DNA of 64,000 nucleotides from Symbiodinium sp. CCMP2592 (taxonomy: Eukaryota > Sar > Dinophyceae > Suessiales > Symbiodiniaceae): the NCBI GenBank assembly GCA_905221615.1, contig CAJNDT010006129.1:62001-126000 (forward strand), in the 5' to 3' direction. This document shows positions 23,949 to 33,308 of the stretch, piece after piece. Position 1 is the first letter of the stretch. The number at the start of each line of letters is the position of its first letter. A model generated the notes under the pieces. That model had not been told where the DNA came from. It did no database searches and saw nothing but the letters and a program-made list of their open reading frames with translations. A program made the translations under genes and the position numbers.

Positions 23949-24068
23949 GTGGTTGTCAAAATTATGGTCCCTTTTTGGTCCCTAATAAAGTACGGCACCT
24001 CTTATTTGGGGTGCCCTAAACCCTAAACCCTAAACCCCAAAAAGGGACCCTAATTTTGACAACCACCC
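23949..24068. mobile_element. MITE-like palindromic element, family E, copy 2
   Basis: GTGGTTGTCAAAATTATGG opposes CCTAATTTTGACAACCACCC. Its interior carries three CCCTAAA heptamers, so telomere-like units sit inside a mobile element here. Confidence 0.7.
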
Positions 24069-24129
24069 TATTGCAGTTTGAAGGGCTCCTTTGACGTCCA
24101 GTCTCGGACGTGTCAGAATGCTAAGAACT

Positions 24130-24166
24130 TACCTTGGGTTGGTAGGGAATGGAAGAATGGCAGTAT

Positions 24167-24211
<45 letters not shown>

Positions 24212-24221
24212 CAGTAGTAGC

Positions 24222-24266
<45 letters not shown>

Positions 24267-24311
24267 TAGTAGTAGTAGTAGGAGTAGGAGTAGGAGTAGG
24301 AGTAGGAGTAG

Positions 24312-24364
<53 letters not shown>
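24130..24364. repeat. TAG microsatellite grown from a family C element
   Basis: It begins with the family C left arm (ACCTTGGGTTGGTAGGGAAT, then GGAAGAATGG) and continues for about 200 bp as (TAG)n with GTAGGAG interruptions. No right arm is found. The poly-Ser, poly-Thr, poly-Leu and poly-Tyr ORFs here are repeat translations. Confidence 0.8.
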
Positions 24365-24658
24365 AGCCGCCACAAGTGCTCAAGCGGCCGCGCTGAATGA
24401 GAGGTTTCGAACAGGCTTGGGGCGCAACTGCTGTGCTAGAGGTCCCAACTGGGCTCTTTTCTGAACAGTAAAGGTTTGTGCCTCCTTCTACGCCATGGTC
24501 CTCTCCCTTTTCTCACAGGAGCTGCTTTGAGCCGCCAGGTCCCAATTCCTGGGCCCAGACTCTGTTTAAAACATTGCAACACTGGGTAGGCGGTAGGGTT
24601 TCCACCTCCGCGCGGTGGAGGGAGTCATTAGGCTTCTGTCTCTTGACGAAAGTAGCGG

Positions 24659-27376
24659 ATGGCGCAATTGCCAGTGCACTCACAAAACTTTGCATCTCTT
24701 CGTAAGAATTCGTTCAAGACAGCATGTAGAAGGACAGTCCGTAGTGACGGGCCCGTACCATACCGAGGGCAGGTTCTGACACCTACCCTGGTTGATCGTC
24801 TGGGGGTGCGCCCCCCACCCACTCGAAGAGAGCTTCAGTCACAGACTGCTGACTCCCCTGCATATGGCACAGCCTCCCGCAGGGCAGGAAGGTTGGAAAG
24901 ATCCATTCGAGTTCTTTCGTGGAACGCGGGCCACCTAGGCCAACAGCAATGGGGCGAACTCAAAACATGGCTAGCAGCTGAAGCCTCTCATCACTGCGAC
25001 ATCCTCATATTGCAGGAAACGCACTGGACTGAGACCAGTGAATTCAGCGTTTCTGGGTGGTACTGTATCTCCTCAGCCTCGGAGTCTACCAAACCCAACA
25101 CCCGGCCTAAACAAGCAGCGAAGCGAAACACTCGGCAAGAACCGCGAGCTCCATCCACGACTCGCGCTGATGGAGTCATGATCCTATTCTCTCCCAAGTT
25201 CGTCCCCAAGAGCTTACGCTGGAAGGAGTGGAGCCCGGGTAGAGTCTTAGAAGCTCGTGCGGACATTGCAGGTACTCGGCTGGTTGTTGTCGCGGTGTAC
25301 CAACACGCTTGGTCTTCTGCCAAGACCATCCAGTCCAATAAGGACGACCGTGCTAAGGTGCTATCTGTCATGTCCAAGGTGATCAAGCAGGTGCCTAAGA
25401 GGGACTCCCTTATTGTAGCAGGTGATTTTAACACTTCCTTGCGTCCGAGCTCTCCATTGGTGGGAACGCACGTGAAGCCACCTACTGAGGACCGCCCTGA
25501 CGAATCCAACTTGTTTAACCTGCTGCTCAGGTTGCGTTTGGTTGCCCTTAACACCTGGCAATGTGACCATATAGCTACCTTCTCACAAGGAGGAGTGGAG
25601 TCGCAAATTGACTTCATTCTAACCAAAGAATCTACGGCGGGAGGCAAAGCAAAAAGGTCAGCCCCCTGGGTGGACTGCCCGTTGGGAAGCTGGAAGAAAG
25701 GAGGGCATTACCCGCTTAAAGCTGACGTACCCCTCCAGCATCACTGGCTGCTCCCATCCCATAAGCCCAGCACGCGCCGTTACGATTCACTAGCTCTACA
25801 GGCCTCGGTCAGAGAGGAGGACGAGACGGCAAAGGCACTGCACAGCTGGATAGCTTCCAGAATTGACACCTGCCAGGACCCCAAGGCATGGAATGCGTTG
25901 CTTTTGGAAGGTGCAGAACGCTTTTTCCCAAAAATTCCCAAAAGAAGACCGATCCTGCTGGAATCGGAAACCCGTCGCATGTGGCGGGCCCGCACCCATG
26001 ACAGGGCTGCGAATACCACTCCCTCAGCACAGCTGATCGAGTCACCTAAAGCAATGGCACAGCCTCCTAATCAGAACACGCCACGTCCGCCGGAAACAGA
26101 AGCTGAGCTGGCACAAGTGGCACATCGCCAAGCTGTGAAACAAGCAAAGAAAGATCGAATTGCGAGTTTCATATCGGAGGTGGATGCGAGTCTAGCTGAA
26201 GGTGATCAACATATCTCCTTCCAGACCCTCAAAAAGCTGCAGCCTTGGCAGCCCGCGCGCAGAGCTCAGCTAAAGGACAACACAGGACATCTCCTAGGTC
26301 CAGCGCAGGAACTAGCAGCCCTCAGGGACTATGCCAATCAGGTATTTGCGGCCCACCCTCCGTTACGGACAATGCATGGAGCTTTCCCCGCTTTGGAGCC
26401 ACCCAAACTAGCAGCTCACATACATTCCATCAAGCCGAACAAAGCTGTTCCTGACGGAGCGGCACCAGCGGCTGTATGGAGGCTGTGTAGCGATCTCGTT
26501 GCACCGGTCCTCTCCGAACACGTAGCATCCAAGCAGGCCGAGGACAGTCTAGAATCCGACCTAGTAGACGCAGATCTCTGTTTAATACCCAAGCCGGGCA
26601 AGCCCTCTGACAGACCCGCAAACCTGAGACCCCTGGGCATCCTTAGACCTGACGCAAAGGGACTGGCGGGAGCAGCCAGAGAAGCGCTTCAACCACTGAC
26701 ACTCTCGTTCCTCAAGCACATGCCACAATTCGCTTATCTACCAGGTCGGGGGCTGTCAGACGCGCTAGAACGCGTGGTGCATCACTTGCGAGAGGCTCGA
26801 TCCCTGTTAGAACAGGCTCACCCCACGAGACATGCCTTGCAACAAGGCACACAGGCCCCAGCCTTAGTCGGCGGCCTCACCTTTGCTCTTGACCTCAGCC
26901 AAGCGTTTGACACTGTCTCTCGCCAAGAGATCATCGACCTTCTTCAGAGAGAAGGGGCCGATCAGGACACAGTCCACCTTGTTCAGGCTCTACATGACGG
27001 GTCTCGTTATGTTCTTCACGCGCAGGGAGATTCCACCTCTGTTGAAACCACAGCAGGCATTAAACAAGGATGTAAGCTTGCCCCCACACTCTTCTCATTC
27101 CTTACAGGTGACCTTTTCCGCTCTCTGGTCGACCTTTTCGGTGCTGAGCAGCGGCTTGGCGCTTCTGACTGGGGTCCGGGGTCATCAAGAAAGAATCAAA
27201 GGACACTTGCCCCTCCCTGGCGCTCTCTTTTTTATGACACTGACACTCGTGCCGGCGAGAAGACCTGGCACAGAAGGGCAGCATGTCAAATCGGTCAAAT
27301 CGTGATTGGAAGCTGGAGTGGAGGCATGCACTGTTCTTTTAGACGCAGCCGAAGGTCTGTGACGCACAGGCACTGA
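24659..27376 (+). CDS. Retroelement ORF2, 5' part: EEP endonuclease and reverse transcriptase to motif B
   Basis: It nicks target DNA and primes reverse transcription, as in APE-type LINEs. The endonuclease/exonuclease/phosphatase fold spans about residues 82-360 with its catalytic signatures visible: LSWNAG (N89), LQETHW (E120), VYQH (Y214), AGDFNTS (D256, N258), SQIDFIL (D318) and GGHYPL (His). A Pro/Gln-rich linker follows (about 440-490). RT blocks follow: IPKPGKPSDRPANLRPLGIL, motif A FALDLSQAFDTV (first catalytic Asp near 744) and motif B GIKQGCKLAPTLFS (near 797-812). The YADD motif is absent. The element-derived frame ends at 27151; the last 75 codons are read from inserted DNA. The matching downstream half starts at 57629. 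Start codon uncertain; the N-terminal 80 residues are low-complexity linker. Confidence 0.9.
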   Translation: MAQLPVHSQNFASLRKNSFKTACRRTVRSDGPVPYRGQVLTPTLVDRLGVRPPPTRRELQSQTADSPAYGTASRRAGRLERSIRVLSWNAGHLGQQQWGELKTWLAAEASHHCDILILQETHWTETSEFSVSGWYCISSASESTKPNTRPKQAAKRNTRQEPRAPSTTRADGVMILFSPKFVPKSLRWKEWSPGRVLEARADIAGTRLVVVAVYQHAWSSAKTIQSNKDDRAKVLSVMSKVIKQVPKRDSLIVAGDFNTSLRPSSPLVGTHVKPPTEDRPDESNLFNLLLRLRLVALNTWQCDHIATFSQGGVESQIDFILTKESTAGGKAKRSAPWVDCPLGSWKKGGHYPLKADVPLQHHWLLPSHKPSTRRYDSLALQASVREEDETAKALHSWIASRIDTCQDPKAWNALLLEGAERFFPKIPKRRPILLESETRRMWRARTHDRAANTTPSAQLIESPKAMAQPPNQNTPRPPETEAELAQVAHRQAVKQAKKDRIASFISEVDASLAEGDQHISFQTLKKLQPWQPARRAQLKDNTGHLLGPAQELAALRDYANQVFAAHPPLRTMHGAFPALEPPKLAAHIHSIKPNKAVPDGAAPAAVWRLCSDLVAPVLSEHVASKQAEDSLESDLVDADLCLIPKPGKPSDRPANLRPLGILRPDAKGLAGAAREALQPLTLSFLKHMPQFAYLPGRGLSDALERVVHHLREARSLLEQAHPTRHALQQGTQAPALVGGLTFALDLSQAFDTVSRQEIIDLLQREGADQDTVHLVQALHDGSRYVLHAQGDSTSVETTAGIKQGCKLAPTLFSFLTGDLFRSLVDLFGAEQRLGASDWGPGSSRKNQRTLAPPWRSLFYDTDTRAGEKTWHRRAACQIGQIVIGSWSGGMHCSFRRSRRSVTHRH
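24836..24884 (+). repeat. Paired ACA-loop mini-hairpins, pair 1
   Basis: The first hairpin is CAGTC-ACA-GACTG (24836-24848). The second is GGC-ACA-GCC (24866-24874) within an outer stem CCCTGC (24856-24861) / GCAGGG (24879-24884). They lie in the linker just before the endonuclease domain. Confidence 0.7.
26024..26064 (+). repeat. Paired ACA-loop mini-hairpins, pair 2
   Basis: TCAGC-ACA-GCTGA (26024-26036) and GGC-ACA-GCC (26056-26064), in the linker between endonuclease and RT. The second sits in the 14-mer ATGGCACAGCCTCC, also found at 24864, 59124 and 62938. Confidence 0.7.
27144..27151 (+). other. Left target-site duplication of the giant insertion
   Basis: CTGAGCAG, repeated exactly at 57621-57628. 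The preceding G is also shared, giving a 9-bp identity. It codes the same residues (A-E-Q) in the same frame of the RT at both ends. Confidence 0.8.
27152..27165 (+). repeat. Left terminal inverted repeat of the giant element
   Basis: CGGCTTGGCGCTTC. Similarity to the right end stops after this 14-mer. Confidence 0.75.
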
Positions 27377-27399
27377 CATGTGCCATGCGATTGCAAAAA

Positions 27400-28140
27400 G
27401 CAATGACACTGACGCGGTCATTGAAGCAGGGAAGCATGTGCTGTAGTTGCTGTGACTCTGACGCGATTTAGTGGGCTGGAGCCTTGATGCACTGATGCAC
27501 AGCACATGGAGCCCTTGATGCGATGCACAGCACATGGATCCCCGCATCAGCTGGAAAGGAGAACCACTGATTTGCCAGGAATCTCCAAGGCCTGCTTACT
27601 GAAGATCCTGAAAATGATGCTGTCATTGACAGGCTGCAAAACGAACTCTCGGCCACCCTGGCTTGCCTCTGACGCTTCCGTGGCAAGAGCTGCTGTGACG
27701 GCCGCCTGCGGCGTACGGTTTGGGGTTTAGTTTAGGGTTTAGGGTTGACCAGTTTATTTTGCAGACCCTGGTCGAGGCCTGAACGCTCTGGAGCACAGGG
27801 ACCACGATGAACCGTGACACCGGCACTTTGCTGGGCAGCGGGACTTCCTCGTCCACCTTTGCCACGAGGAATGCTCCAGCCTCATATTGAAAAATCTTCG
27901 TATGGCATGGTATATGAGGCTGATTATGTTATGACTGGGCTCAGGGCTCAGGCTCAGGTAGGCCAATATGCTGCGAAGTAACATTGGCAGGGCGAATTTT
28001 GGCTGGATCTTTCTGGTCCTCATCCAAAATGCCGGCCACGTCTGTGAGGGGCTTGAACGACAAGCTTCGATTGGATGCCACCGTCGTGCGCATATTCCAC
28101 ATCAAGAAGTCTGGCCTGGGTAGCACGGGCAACATGTAGT
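27400..28140. other. Element left subterminal region, no clear gene
   Basis: It holds two copies of a GATGCACAGCACATGGA unit near 27495 and 27523, TGACACTG motifs and a short TTTAGGG run at 27720-27745. No convincing exon is visible. Confidence 0.45.
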
Positions 28141-28146
28141 TGGGAG

Positions 28147-29634
28147 TCACAACTGCACAGACGAGAAGCAACAGGTTGGCAAGACACTGGTTATCAGTCT
28201 GGTAATCCTGACCCGAAGCGAGCTTTTACACTGGAAATCTGGCCTCAATGTCTTTGCCACGTTGACCCCAAGATCCTTGAAGACCTGTCCGCAGGATTGC
28301 ATCTTGAGGCCATTGGTACCCGGCTTCTCGAAGGCGATCTTGAGGCTGGCGGCATTTACGGCTTCACTGACACTGCCTCCAAATTCCCACCGGAGAGCCG
28401 CACGATCCTTGGCAGAAGCCATGCCCTCAGCATTCAGCTGTACGAGCTTCATCTTGCCCAACCCACAGATTTCGAAGTCCTTGGGTATCTTGATGGCCGC
28501 CTCGCTCTCATTGCAAAGCCAAACTGACACTGAGACTCCCGAGGTGGACGCCGCGGTCGAGGCATTGGCTTCGCCGATGGCAGTGGCACAAATGCAAGAA
28601 TACCCTTTAGGGTGTGACTCTGACTTGCCCAGGATCTTGTACTTGGCCTCGAAGCTCGCCAGTGTCAGTTCCTTGTCTGTGATCTCTGCAGCCGGGGCCG
28701 TGCCACTGTCCTGATTCTGAGTGCCTTCAGTGTTGTTGGCACCGCTGACACCGCTGCCACCAGGCCTCTCGGCCTCACCCAAAGCCTTCGCCAACTGCTC
28801 GAATTGCTCGCGAGCTGTCGAGATCCTGGCGCTGCCACCAAGCTTCTCCGGGCAGCTTCTGAGCTGCAACAAGCCTGCCGCCGTGATCTCCGAGTGCTGC
28901 GAAAGCTGGGCTCTGACATTGCCGATGGCACGCTGCATTGACTCATCACTTGGCTGCTGGTTCTCCCATCCAGGAGGGATGGCCGGCAGGCGGGTGTGCT
29001 GCGGGATCTGCAACCTGTCTGACCGGAAGAATTCCAGCACTGTCTCCACTGCGTGAATCTTGTTGATCTGGACCCGGTGTTCCATGCTGTCGGAAACCAC
29101 GGCAGCCATGCGCGGGGCTCTCTTTCCAGCAGACTGCCTGCTGCAAAGAGCCCTTGTGAACCCGGAAGACCAGTCCGGGTTTCCGGCACACATGACGTAG
29201 AGCTTCACTCCCTTGATGGATTCCGGCAGTTGCTGCATGAATTCCTCCAGAACCTTGGCCACCGCCTCTGACCCAAGTTGCGCTCGCTGGCCCTCATTGA
29301 CTCTGTTCATTGGGAGTTGCTCTGTCTCCCTCTCTGACCGTGCTTTCTCTGCGGCTTGCAAACTGATCTTCGTGAACATCTCGGCCGCTGGCACTTTTTC
29401 CAAGTGCCCTTTCATGAAGACACTTGCCTCCATCCATGCCTGCGACTCCGATGCCTTGACGGGCACCAAAACCTCGAACTCTCTGGTGAAGCGACCCAGC
29501 AGCATCTGTGACATTGTCAAAGTGAAGCTCGAAGAAATGTGTTGGTCCGGCACCTGCTCGAGAGCAACAAATGAACATGACGTGAGAGCAAGAAGAGTGC
29601 ATGTTCGGCGGTTGCACCGGGCGGCGGAGGGCAT
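28147..29634 (-). CDS. Long exon of an unrecognised element gene
   Basis: A 495-codon frame with protein-like composition from about 29553 (after a GAGCAG|GTGCC acceptor) to about 28230 (possible GT donor after LRPDFQ). Visible features are a helical, acidic N-terminal half (EAVAKVLEEFMQQLPESIKG), GWENQQPSDESMQRAIGNVR, a Glu/Ala-rich helix (REQFEQLAKALGEAERPGG) and a C-terminal beta-rich part (CICATAIGEANASTAASTSG, then VSVSVWLCNESEAAIKIP). No signal peptide or catalytic motif is recognised. The exon contains several TGACACTG/CAGTGTCA motifs in coding sequence. It probably joins the exons at 29.6-33.5 kb in one gene. Function unknown. Confidence 0.6.
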   Translation of the reverse strand: MPSAARCNRRTCTLLALTSCSFVALEQVPDQHISSSFTLTMSQMLLGRFTREFEVLVPVKASESQAWMEASVFMKGHLEKVPAAEMFTKISLQAAEKARSERETEQLPMNRVNEGQRAQLGSEAVAKVLEEFMQQLPESIKGVKLYVMCAGNPDWSSGFTRALCSRQSAGKRAPRMAAVVSDSMEHRVQINKIHAVETVLEFFRSDRLQIPQHTRLPAIPPGWENQQPSDESMQRAIGNVRAQLSQHSEITAAGLLQLRSCPEKLGGSARISTAREQFEQLAKALGEAERPGGSGVSGANNTEGTQNQDSGTAPAAEITDKELTLASFEAKYKILGKSESHPKGYSCICATAIGEANASTAASTSGVSVSVWLCNESEAAIKIPKDFEICGLGKMKLVQLNAEGMASAKDRAALRWEFGGSVSEAVNAASLKIAFEKPGTNGLKMQSCGQVFKDLGVNVAKTLRPDFQCKSSLRVRITRLITSVLPTCCFSSVQL

Positions 29635-29644
29635 GCCGCCTAGC

Positions 29645-29860
29645 CTGAAAAGAATCCTCTATGGTCCGGCGGAGGAACCGCATGTCGCCGCTAAGCAACT
29701 GCCTCTTCTGCATGATGCTCAGAGACTTGGCCGACCTGGATCCGGTTGCCGGCAATGCTGTTGCCAAGGAGTCAGCCGCATTTTCGGCGATTTCTTCATT
29801 CTCATTCTCGGAAGATGAACCACTGGAACTTGACGCTGTCGCCACCGTCTTTGTAGTGCC
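29645..29860 (-). CDS. Exon of an unrecognised element gene (Ser/Glu-rich)
   Basis: The minus frame reads TVATASSSSGSSSENENEEI, then AENAADSLATALP and KRQLLSGDMRFLRRTIEDSF, ending at a possible CAG|GC donor near 29648. GC donors are accepted in dinoflagellates. The low-complexity acidic stretch suggests a disordered linker. It lies immediately upstream of the 28.2-29.55 kb exon. Confidence 0.5.
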
Positions 29861-29934
29861 ATCGGACCCTCGCTTGTTTTTGCGATGCCTAGCTCAACCG
29901 TCACACATCGACAGAGTATGATCATATGACTATT

Positions 29935-30234
29935 GGGCAGCATAAGGGAACGGCTACACTGACAGCAGTCTGGCCTCTTCCGACACAAGACCGGCTGGGC
30001 GACAAGCTTCACTGCATGCGGAAAAGCCATTGCCACCGTCAAGGCAGGCTCCGCAGTTTTCTTCTGCAAGCGTCCCTGTGATCGAAGATCTACGACAAAC
30101 AGCTCGGCCACGTTCTCTTCTGGCACGTCTCCAATGGCACTTTTCATGAAAGTGGCAGCCTCCGTCACGAAGGTGTTCCTGACACTGTCCAGCTTCTTGG
30201 GGTCGGCCTCGATTTGAAGGATCCTGCACTGCGG
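29935..30234 (-). CDS. Exon of an unrecognised element gene
   Basis: After a CCCGCAG|TGC acceptor the minus frame reads CRILQIEADPKKLDSVRNTF, VTEAATFMKSAIGDVPEENV and AELFVVDLRSQGRLQKKTAE, then AMAFPHAVKLVAQPVLCRKR and a Cys-rich end (PDCCQCS). The CRKRPDCCQC cluster could bind metal but is too short to assign. Confidence 0.5.
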
Positions 30235-30237
30235 GCT

Positions 30238-30678
30238 TCATCTGAAATCTTCACTCAGTGCATTCAAAAGAGTAACAGCCACTGACACATAATACGCATA
30301 ACAACTGGAAGTATCGTCAAGAGGACAGCCAAGGAGCTGGAGGTACTTCGAAAGGAAGGCCGAAGCTGCATTCCAGTCGTTGTCTTTGCACCTCTGCTCG
30401 TGCTTGACCTTCGCCGTAGACCATTTGGCGAGAGTGTCCATGTGGCCTTGTCGGAAGTGTTTGTACACGGCCATGTCGTTCTGCAGCTCGCTGCAGTAGG
30501 TGTCGCTTAAGATCTCAAGTTTCTTCTGCTCGAGGTCCGAGAGGTCCACCGGTGCCATGGAGGCCATGGTGATGGACGTCTCTTCCAGCAGGAGGCGCAC
30601 CGAGGGGATCATCTGCCGGGCATACTGGTCAAGCTCAGACATCCTGGGCTTCGAACATGAACAAGCAGGCCATTTCAT
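30238..30678 (-). CDS. Exon of an unrecognised element gene (helical)
   Basis: The minus frame runs from about 30642 (after GCCCAG|GATG) to a possible GT donor near 30300. It is strongly helical: ELDQYARQMIPSVRLLLEET, SDLEQKKLEILSDTYCSELQ and HMDTLAKWSTAKVKHEQRCK. No domain recognised. An upstream ATG (MSELDQ) could be an internal start. Confidence 0.5.
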   Translation of the reverse strand: MKWPACSCSKPRMSELDQYARQMIPSVRLLLEETSITMASMAPVDLSDLEQKKLEILSDTYCSELQNDMAVYKHFRQGHMDTLAKWSTAKVKHEQRCKDNDWNAASAFLSKYLQLLGCPLDDTSSCYAYYVSVAVTLLNALSEDFR

Positions 30679-30726
30679 GACTGTGCTGCGGCAGTGCTGC
30701 GATGAAACCTACCTGACATACCTGAA

Positions 30727-30950
30727 CTAAAATGCGGCCCAGATCAAGAAGTTCTCGGGCAGTCCACTCACAAAGGAATCGAAGAAGCCATCCATTCGGC
30801 TTTCATGGAGGACAGACTGCCACCATGCATCCCGTTCTGACACTGCCACCCGTGCGACAGTGAGCACGTTGTCGTAGATGTGAGCAGCCACAATGATTTT
30901 CTGCATGACCCTGGCCTGAATTCCAGCACGGATATGAGTCTTGTAGCTCT
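30727..30950 (-). CDS. Exon of an unrecognised element gene
   Basis: After a CGCCAG|AGC acceptor the minus frame reads SYKTHIRAGIQARVMQKIIV, AAHIYDNVLTVARVAVSERD, AWWQSVLHESRMDGFFDSF and ends ...LIWAAF with a stop. It may be the 3' end of an upstream gene or read past a donor. Confidence 0.5.
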
Positions 30951-30999
30951 GGCGACTATGACTAAAGGACGAAGGCCAAGAGTAAAATGCGACCAAATG

Positions 31000-31373
31000 G
31001 CCGCTTCATCAGGACTGACCCCGTTTCGATGATCGTCCTGCATCCATTCAATGAACGCAGTCTGTGCCCTCAGTGTGGTGGTCAGGATCTTGCGATGCTC
31101 GGCATGGCTGGTCTGCTTGCAGCACTTACCGACGTAGAGGGCCTCCCAAGTCACCAGGAGGGATACCGACATGCAGCACAGCCTGATGACAATCACGACA
31201 TGACACAAATTGCTTTTCCGTCTGGCCTGCATGTCGAAGATCTTGAGGCTCCACGTGCATTCGCTGCTCCCCCATCCAACCTTGCCGAGGTATTGCAGTA
31301 TCTTCTGCCGGTTCTCCGCCGTCATGGTGCCCAAGTTCTGCACCCTTGTATCAGCTTTGCCGGTGAACATCAT
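31000..31373 (-). CDS. Two exon-like blocks of an unrecognised element gene
   Basis: One minus-strand frame contains two protein-like blocks (about 31365-31235: DTRVQNLGTMTAENRQKILQ and YLGKVGWGSSECTWSLKIF; about 31120-31010: SHAEHRKILTTTLRAQTAFI and EWMQDDHRNG). They are separated by a hydrophobic stretch starting near a GGTAAG donor-like site, probably an intron. Confidence 0.4.
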
Positions 31374-31410
31374 GTCCTGTTTTCACAGCTGGAGTCTCAC
31401 TTTCTGCTTA

Positions 31411-31911
31411 CTAACTGACTAATTGCACGAGTTTCGGCCACACTGGCTGTCCAAGCCGACCGAAGTCCTTGTCGCCAAAGACCTTGGCGTTGTAGCTGTT
31501 TATGACGGCCCGGAGAGTAGCAGCTTCTGCGCCCACCATGAGTATGCAGGCCTTTGCAGATCGAGATGAGTGTGCGATTGGCAACCACTCCCCTGACACA
31601 AGCACGCCCCTGACTCGGACACTCGCACTGCTACACCGTGCCTCCGTCACGGAGACCGGATCCAATGCCCTGTTGGTTTTCGCAGCAAGGCTTGACTCAC
31701 CTCACACGCGAATGCACATAGGCACTGAGCCACAGCCACGACCCAGCACGAAGATACTGTCATTGCATCTGCTCACACTCTCCAGTCGAGTCAAGCAGCG
31801 GAACACATCAGTCAGCCGCTCAGCGTTGGCCTTGTCTGGCTTGAGTGCTGTGCTCGAGGCCTTGCGGGCCGTGCCGGTCAATGTGCCTTGAATGACACTG
31901 AGGCTCTCCAC
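31411..31911 (-). CDS. Two exon-like blocks of an unrecognised element gene
   Basis: About 31905-31705 reads LSVIQGTLTGTARKASSTAL, KPDKANAERLTDVFRCLTRL and ESVSRCNDSIFVLGRGCGSV. About 31600-31411 reads GEWLPIAHSSRSAKACILMV, GAEAATLRAVINSYNAKVFG and DKDFGRLGQPVW. They lie in different frames, consistent with an intron between. Function unknown. Confidence 0.4.
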
Positions 31912-31918
31912 GACAACC

Positions 31919-32146
31919 TTAGCTCGTCATGCAGTCCGGCATTTCCCCCGAGCTTTCTTTGCTGCTAGTCCCAGCGACCTTCGGCACCTTGCCCGGGAAA
32001 TTCAGGGCACTGAAAGCAACCCACATCGCTGCTGCCAGCACCACTCCATTGTTGTAGGCACCATCCGCTCCAAAGAAGCAAAAGTTCCCGCTGTATTTTG
32101 GCATATCTTCTGGAGGAGGAACCTTGGCTGCTGACTGCTGCTGCAT
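31919..32146 (-). CDS. Exon of an unrecognised element gene
   Basis: The minus frame reads AAKVPPPEDMPKYSGNFCFF, GADGAYNNGVVLAAAMWVAF and SALNFPGKVPKVAGTSSKES. The small hydrophobic stretch GVVLAAAMWVAFSAL is too short to call a membrane segment with confidence. Confidence 0.4.
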   Translation of the reverse strand: MQQQSAAKVPPPEDMPKYSGNFCFFGADGAYNNGVVLAAAMWVAFSALNFPGKVPKVAGTSSKESSGEMPDCMTS

Positions 32147-32195
32147 AGAAAGAAATCAGTCTGCAGGGGCGATCCGTAAGACCCCGCAAAACGCC

Positions 32196-32570
32196 TCACA
32201 ACGCTCCAGCAAACTTGACAAAGATGGAGCGCCCTGAGCCTTTAGTTATAGCCGCAGGGCGGGGAAAAGAGCCATGGTCTCCTGGAGGCCCTTCTGGGCA
32301 ATTGCCCGAGCCTTGTACAAAACATCCTGCCGGAAGGGGATGATGGGATACGCCTGGCGTCTGTACCTCATTTGTTTGCAAGACTCCAAGGGTCCAAGGC
32401 TGCGCCAAACTGTTGGGTTGCTTGCACATGCAGCCCAGGCTCGGGTTCAGCATCGTGATGTGCAGCTGGCCCTTCCTCGGCAGCTTCTGACTCTGCAAGC
32501 CAGTGTAGCAGACTCCTGTCAAGTGACAAGTGAGTGTGGGTGTGTTCATGCAATGCAAAACGCGGCCCAC
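32196..32570 (-). CDS. Exon-like stretch, frame uncertain
   Basis: Two minus frames stay open after a possible TTGACAG|GAG acceptor: one reads LPRKGQLHITMLNPSLGCMC, the other SLLHWLAESEAAEEGPAAHH. I cannot decide between them. Confidence 0.25.
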   Translation of the reverse strand: MGRVLHCMNTPTLTCHLTGVCYTGLQSQKLPRKGQLHITMLNPSLGCMCKQPNSLAQPWTLGVLQTNEVQTPGVSHHPLPAGCFVQGSGNCPEGPPGDHGSFPRPAAITKGSGRSIFVKFAGAL

Positions 32571-32589
32571 GGCTGGCCGCCTTGCCTGA

Positions 32590-32980
32590 CTCTGACTCTA
32601 GCGGCGAAAGGGCCTGCCGCCTAGCTTTACTTTACTTTACTTTACACTGACGCTGCTACTAATTACCTTGTAGTCTACCCTGTCTAATCTAACGGACTCT
32701 AGCGGCGAAAGGCCGTGCCGCCTAGCTTTACTTTACCTTGACACTGCTACTAACTACCTTGTAGTCTAGCCTGTCTCATCTAGCAGACTCCAGCGGCGAA
32801 AGATCCTGCCGCCTAGGTTTACTTTACACTGACACTGCTACTAACTACCTTGCAATCTGGCTGGCCTGTCTAATCTAGCGGACTCTAGCGGCGAAAGGTC
32901 CTGCCGCCTAGATTTACTTTACACTGACACTGCTGCTAACTACCTTGCAATCTGGCTGGCCTGTCTACTGGGCGGATTGT
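32590..32980. repeat. Four tandem units (~95 bp) each carrying a GCGGC/GCCGC hairpin
   Basis: Each unit has CTAGCGGCGAAAGG(N)4GCCGCCTAG, then TTTACTTTACACTGACACTG and CTACTAACTACCTTG. Hairpins lie at about 32597, 32697, 32788 and 32883. The first unit includes an expanded CTTTA run. Confidence 0.75.
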
Positions 32981-33308
32981 TGAGAGGAGCGGGTGTAGCA
33001 GAGGAGCAGATGCCACAGGATATGCGAAAGCAAACAGAAGAAAGGACGAGAGAGGAAAGAGGAGACTAAATACACATGTAAGAGGTGAAGAAAGGCGAGC
33101 TACGAAGAATAGAACGATGTGGAATGGAACTACCGATGAGCTGCAGCCAAAGAGCAGGAAAACATCGAGCAAGACATCAAGAAGCACGACAGGCGAGAGC
33201 TAGCAGGAGCAGACAGCAGGGGCAAACACGCATATATATAAGCAACAACAATAGTCAGGAAAATGATGGCTTAAGGGGTTTTGGCACTGCAAATGCTTCC
33301 ACCGGAGA

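Noticed and set aside
24078..24396. Poly-Ser, poly-Leu, poly-Thr and poly-Tyr ORFs on both strands
   Set aside because: Pure translation of the (TAG)n microsatellite; no unique coding flanks.
1..24400. True telomere or chromosome end
   Set aside because: Heptamers are interspersed, degenerate and in both orientations; no long terminal array.
24991..25647. 218-codon minus-strand ORF
   Set aside because: Shadow of the endonuclease domain on the plus strand.
26965..26975. GGAC-ACA-GTCC within the RT core
   Set aside because: Unpaired and inside a conserved domain, so it may be coincidental; not annotated as an element.
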